A stretch of 64,000 nt of DNA from contig SSNU01000247.1 of NCBI GenBank assembly GCA_012064415.1, forward strand, positions 1,178,629 to 1,242,628, in the 5' to 3' direction. Shown here piece by piece: positions 60,113 through 64,000 of this stretch. Origin of the DNA: Gyrodactylus bullatarudis. Its lineage: Eukaryota; Platyhelminthes; Monogenea; Gyrodactylidea; Gyrodactylidae. The notes beneath the pieces were generated by a model, which made no database searches, was not told where the DNA came from, and saw only the letters and a list, made by a program, of their open reading frames with translations. Within the stretch, counting starts at the first letter, position 1; each line of letters starts with the position of its first letter. A program made the position numbers and the translations under genes.

Positions 60113-60559
60113 TTATTATCAAGATTAATTTCTGTAGAAGCTAAATAGTTAATCCAAAACAATGTATATTTTTTATGCATGAAATCAATGAGCAGTTCCA
60201 TCAATAGTCTCGTGAAAATGGGGCAATTTTCAACCCCATTTTACCTAAGATCTTCAATATCTAGGTTAATTTGTAATAAGATTGAATGAAATTTAAGAGA
60301 TATTCTTTTTGACATTCATTGAGTCTTCGAAACAATTAACTTTCAAATAAATCCCTTCATTGGCAAAGTTTCACTCTTAATTACTCACCAGTAGACGGGA
60401 ATTTCAATATAAATCAGACCCTGATGAAATTATGTGTAAGAAAACATTTTCATAAAACTTTGTCCCAGTAAATGTTTTTTATCATCACATTTTAAGTAAT
60501 TCTGTGAGAGAATTAAGCCGGAAACTTTATTCGTCTAGCTATGGTATCGAAAGGGTTAA
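60113..60559. mobile_element. Second copy of the TTAA element right half, with an internal insertion
   Basis: It matches 26685-26974 from ATTATTATCAAGATTAATTT to the terminal ATGGTATCGAAAGGGTTAA with about 95% identity. An extra segment of about 150 bp (60387-60535) interrupts it near its right end. The left end of this copy was not found. Confidence 0.7.
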
Positions 60560-63274
60560 ATAGCCTTTTTTAGCTCAGGAACCAGTTTCCTATCAAGCGC
60601 AGAGAGTGTACGTTTGATTTCTCTGTAATCACATATATTTTTAGAAACTTTTTACGCATGATCTGTTAAAGGGTTATCATTTTTTTATTATTTTGAAATA
60701 AATAAAATAAATGGGCCAAGTTTTTAGCAGTGAAAATGCATAATATGCATTGCATATAGTTATATCTGAGTTCATAATAAAATACAAAAATATAGATGAT
60801 ACTCTTTTACTCAGGAAAAATCTATGCCTCTTAGAATAATTTCAACTTTCTTACATGAAACCTCAGGGGTTAAAGTTATCAACAAAGTTCTATAACCTTA
60901 CATATGAGTTGACCAATTTACAAATTACTGATAATCATAACAATAGTTCTTACTCCTCAGAACATGAGAGGAATTCTACTTGAGAATTTACTCTCATTTA
61001 CATTTCACCTCTATTGTTCTTTTATATATTTTTGAAGATGATATGCTTTTATTCTTTTTCTCTAATATCTACACACTCTTCCATCTTTGTCTCTATAGTT
61101 CCACTCAATAATTTCTCTTTTGTAAACTTCCCCCAACACAGGCAGAGAAAGAGAGAGAGTATCTAAACACTTGCATTTTAAGTAGGCAATGGGTAGTAGA
61201 TATCTAATCAATATTGGTTATTTACATCATCGAAATGAAAAATATATAAATACCACTCAGCAATATTTCTCAACTGAACATTACTTTATTTATAGCACTA
61301 AAGTTTTGTTTCATTGAGCAATCTAAAAGTTTAATTTTTTAAGATTAAAAAACCTTTGGTAAAATAATCATGATATATCTCGTACGAAATTATAAATAAA
61401 GGATTCAATCTGTGTCTACTTTTGGTTTTTTAATACAACAAAGTTGAAGGGAAAACTGTGAATTCCCTTGAGAATCAAAGATTGTGAAAATGGAGGATTT
61501 ATTCAGGAATGTTGCACAGGAGAAAGTTTCCAAGATAAAAAAAATTATTTATATTTTAAGAGTTATCCATCTTTAGTCGGATCATGTTACATTCAAATTA
61601 TCCCAATTTTTTCCTGGCACAAAAAGTAATCGGTATATTTTCCTTCTGCTCAAGAAAACATGTATTTTCCTACTCTTTTTCCCAAGGTAAACATTCATTT
61701 CCTAACATGATTGCTGGAGAAAATGTAGTTAAAACAAATACAATGCATTCTTATTTTTATCTTGAGAGAGAAAAACTATTCCCAACTTTTTTATTCGCAG
61801 AGCATGGAAAAAATTACATTAACAGATTGTAAATGTTTGTGGGCGCTGTCATCATGTGTATTCTTGTGTGTACACCGTACTTAATCCTTCTCTTTCTATA
61901 TATACATCATTACTCCCCTCATGTAAGTATCAGGGAACAATACTGGATTGGGTTGGGTTGGGTGGGGTCCGAGTCAATAACTCCCTAGATTTATAATACG
62001 TAGTAGTAATAATAATTGAATTTCTTATGGACATTGGTTGACATTTGTGTCTATGTGTTGTTGACATTTGAATATAAATAAGAGAGATATGGGGACAGAA
62101 ATTTAATTTCTTTCAAAACACTACTCTAATAATAATGACAATATAAAAAGTTTCCAATCATTTAGTTCGTGCATGTCTTGAGTGTGAGATTTGTGAGGGC
62201 AAAACCTTTGAACTTCCCCCTCTCTCTCTCTCTCTCTCTTCTGCAATATGAGTCTATATGCCTCGAATCATCATAATATAACTTTATGACATATTTTCCC
62301 TTTCATGTCTTGGTATCACTCTTTCTCTTAAACACTCTTTGAATGATGAATTTATCCCATCTTTTAGATATCCATGCATTCTTGTGTTGGAATGGAAAAT
62401 TAAATTTGCTATTTTTAGACTTACATATATTTTTTACATCGAGTAGTAAGCCTGGCAATTGATAAAATCATGTTCCATTCTCCAATATTTTTTAAATAAT
62501 CTCCGACCAGCCAGACAAGCACCCGAAATAATAGAAAAGCCCTTTAGATAGATAGGACATCAAAAAAAACAAGCCCCCTCTCCCAGTTTATCTTGCTTAA
62601 GGAACTGACCATCCCACGTCTCTCTTGGAGATGTGAGACTTTTTTTCCAATGATTGTAAAATAATATTTCCATTTTCTTCCAGAGCCACACTCCCCATCC
62701 AACTATCTCAAACAAGGAGACCTATTTCCCAATTGGTGAGTCGTTTCTAATGAATGAAAAATAACTTTAGAAAGTAATTCGTATGTATTTTCTTTTTATC
62801 GATTTCTCAGAAAAGAGTGACTTTTCTTGATTTGTCCCCAAGCTTAGGGAAGGGGTCATTACTTAGCCATTCTCATTCGTCAAAGACAAATCTTTCATAT
62901 CCACTTTTGATTGCTCTTATTCCCATAATAATCATTTACAAAATTGGTATTCTTGCTTGAGTGAACACTTTTTCAATTTTGTCCAAAGATTTTTTGTAAT
63001 TTCCCCACTAACATTGGACATTTATCAATATATATTTTTTGATTGTTTTTATCAGCTCAAACGAGAGAACAGTTCCTTCTTTAGCATCAGTTTGGATTTT
63101 ATTCCACTAACAGAAAAGAACACTACGCCTAGATTAAGATGGTTTTCTAACTATCTCTTTGCTCTTTCACTCACTATTTAATTTTTGTATTTTCTATTTG
63201 TACGTTTACAGATTTGTATCAGATTTACGTTATGATTTCTCATTTGTATCTATATTTTTTACATTTCAATATAA
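60560..63274. other. Gene-poor stretch with simple repeats and a G-rich run
   Basis: No gene recognised. (TC)n runs are at about 62220-62240. At 61950-61967 the plus strand reads GGGTTGGGTTGGGTGGGG, four G-tracts with 1-2 base spacers that could form a G-quadruplex. Confidence 0.5.
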
Positions 63275-63356
63275 GACGTGGGCAAAGGAGAAATTCTTCA
63301 TCAATCACTTTAAGCCAAACCTGTGTGTTCAGAAAAATTACTCTAATAATCTTCAA
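63275..63356 (+). mobile_element. Penelope-like C-terminal fragment (82 bp)
   Basis: It encodes KEKFFINHFKPNLCVQKNYS, the same ending as the copy at 26340-26448, with no tail or upstream part. The sequence then turns into unrelated DNA. The remaining bases to 64000 contain no recognised gene. Confidence 0.75.
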
Positions 63357-64000
63357 TGGCTTAATTATGTATGCCAGAAATCTGAAATTTTCTAGAAATC
63401 TTTTGCAAAATAATACTTCTATTAAAATTGAGTAAATTGTATCATTAGACACTAGTATAAAATAAAAAACAAAATTACACATGGCAACGATAGGCAGAGA
63501 GAGAAAAGACCAAATTATATATGGCAGAGTAAAATTATCCTCACTTTCTGCCAATGTGTAAACAGATACAAGAGTACAGTTACAGTGTATTGCCTGACAA
63601 CAAACACAGAAAATCTCTTCACTCGTGAACACGAGAAAAGTTTTCATTTCTCTATCTCTCATTCCACATACAATAATAATAATAGTAATAATTCAGATAG
63701 AGACTGTAATTAATGAAAAAGAAGAATAGTTGAGTTGAATTGTGTGTAGCAGTTAACCCCCAAGAAATACACAGTTGCAGAATAAAATACGCAATTAAAT
63801 ATACAACTGCTCTCCACCATATATAGTCTCTGTCTCTTCAATCTACACTCACTCTTTGAGTACAAGTGACTGGTCTGTGTAATTATCACCCTTCTGAAGA
63901 GTGAAATTGCTTCTTTGAGCAGTCCAGTCTCTCCCACCTACCCCCACGTCTCCACTTTGTACGATACACACTCTATATACAATATGCATTCTCCCAATGT

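Noticed and set aside
1..64000. CRISPR arrays, bacterial operons, viral genes, tRNA or rRNA genes
   Set aside because: None seen: no regularly spaced direct repeats, no cloverleaf or rRNA core recognised by eye. A tRNA scan would be needed to exclude degenerate tRNAs or SINE heads.

Overview
This is an AT-rich window of nuclear DNA from an invertebrate animal. Every recognisable gene is an animal gene split by GT-AG introns: a CSPG4-like adhesion protein, ZC4H2, TPK1, TMEM199, ECH1, PTPRN/IA-2, BCAS3, SNX27 and an HR96-type nuclear receptor. The ESCKA P-box receptor points to a protostome. I cannot name the species. No bacterial, viral or organellar segment was seen.

Layout. Bases 1-2280 hold dispersed repeats and a rearranged Penelope-like retroelement tail. 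Bases 2408-31100 are gene-dense and punctuated by transposons. In order they carry: the 3' end of a CSPG4-like gene (+); a TMEM35/DoxX-like four-helix membrane protein (-), divergent from ZC4H2 (+); TPK1 (+); TMEM199 (-), divergent from ECH1 (+); PTPRN (+, 9.3-16.9 kb), whose introns contain a complete Merlin DNA transposon, a fold-back element and a Penelope-like fragment; an SFR1-like gene (-), divergent from BCAS3 (+, 17.4-27.9 kb), whose introns hold two more Penelope-like copies and other repeats; an unrecognised seven-exon gene (-), divergent from a short SNX27-like gene (+). Bases 31388-38939 encode the nuclear receptor in eight exons. The last 25 kb (38940-64000) has no host gene I can support. 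It holds fold-back elements, dispersed repeats, a LINE fragment and simple-sequence tracts.

The main unusual signal is intron size. At least 19 introns in eight host genes, plus one in the Merlin transposase, are only 24-42 nt long. Each was identified by rejoining a conserved reading frame with GT...AG ends in the correct phase. Three gene-level oddities follow: a PTPRN pseudophosphatase whose P-loop lacks both the catalytic Cys and the Arg; an SNX27-like protein that ends after its PX domain; and an unrecognised gene with a 9-nt microexon in which every intron is phase 0.

The genes do not form one pathway. Several act in membrane traffic and secretion (SNX27 with retromer, TMEM199 in V-ATPase assembly, PTPRN in dense-core vesicles). 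Four divergent pairs lie about 50-140 bp apart and probably share promoters. Exon coordinates were worked out by hand from the sequence and protein family knowledge; no database search was run.
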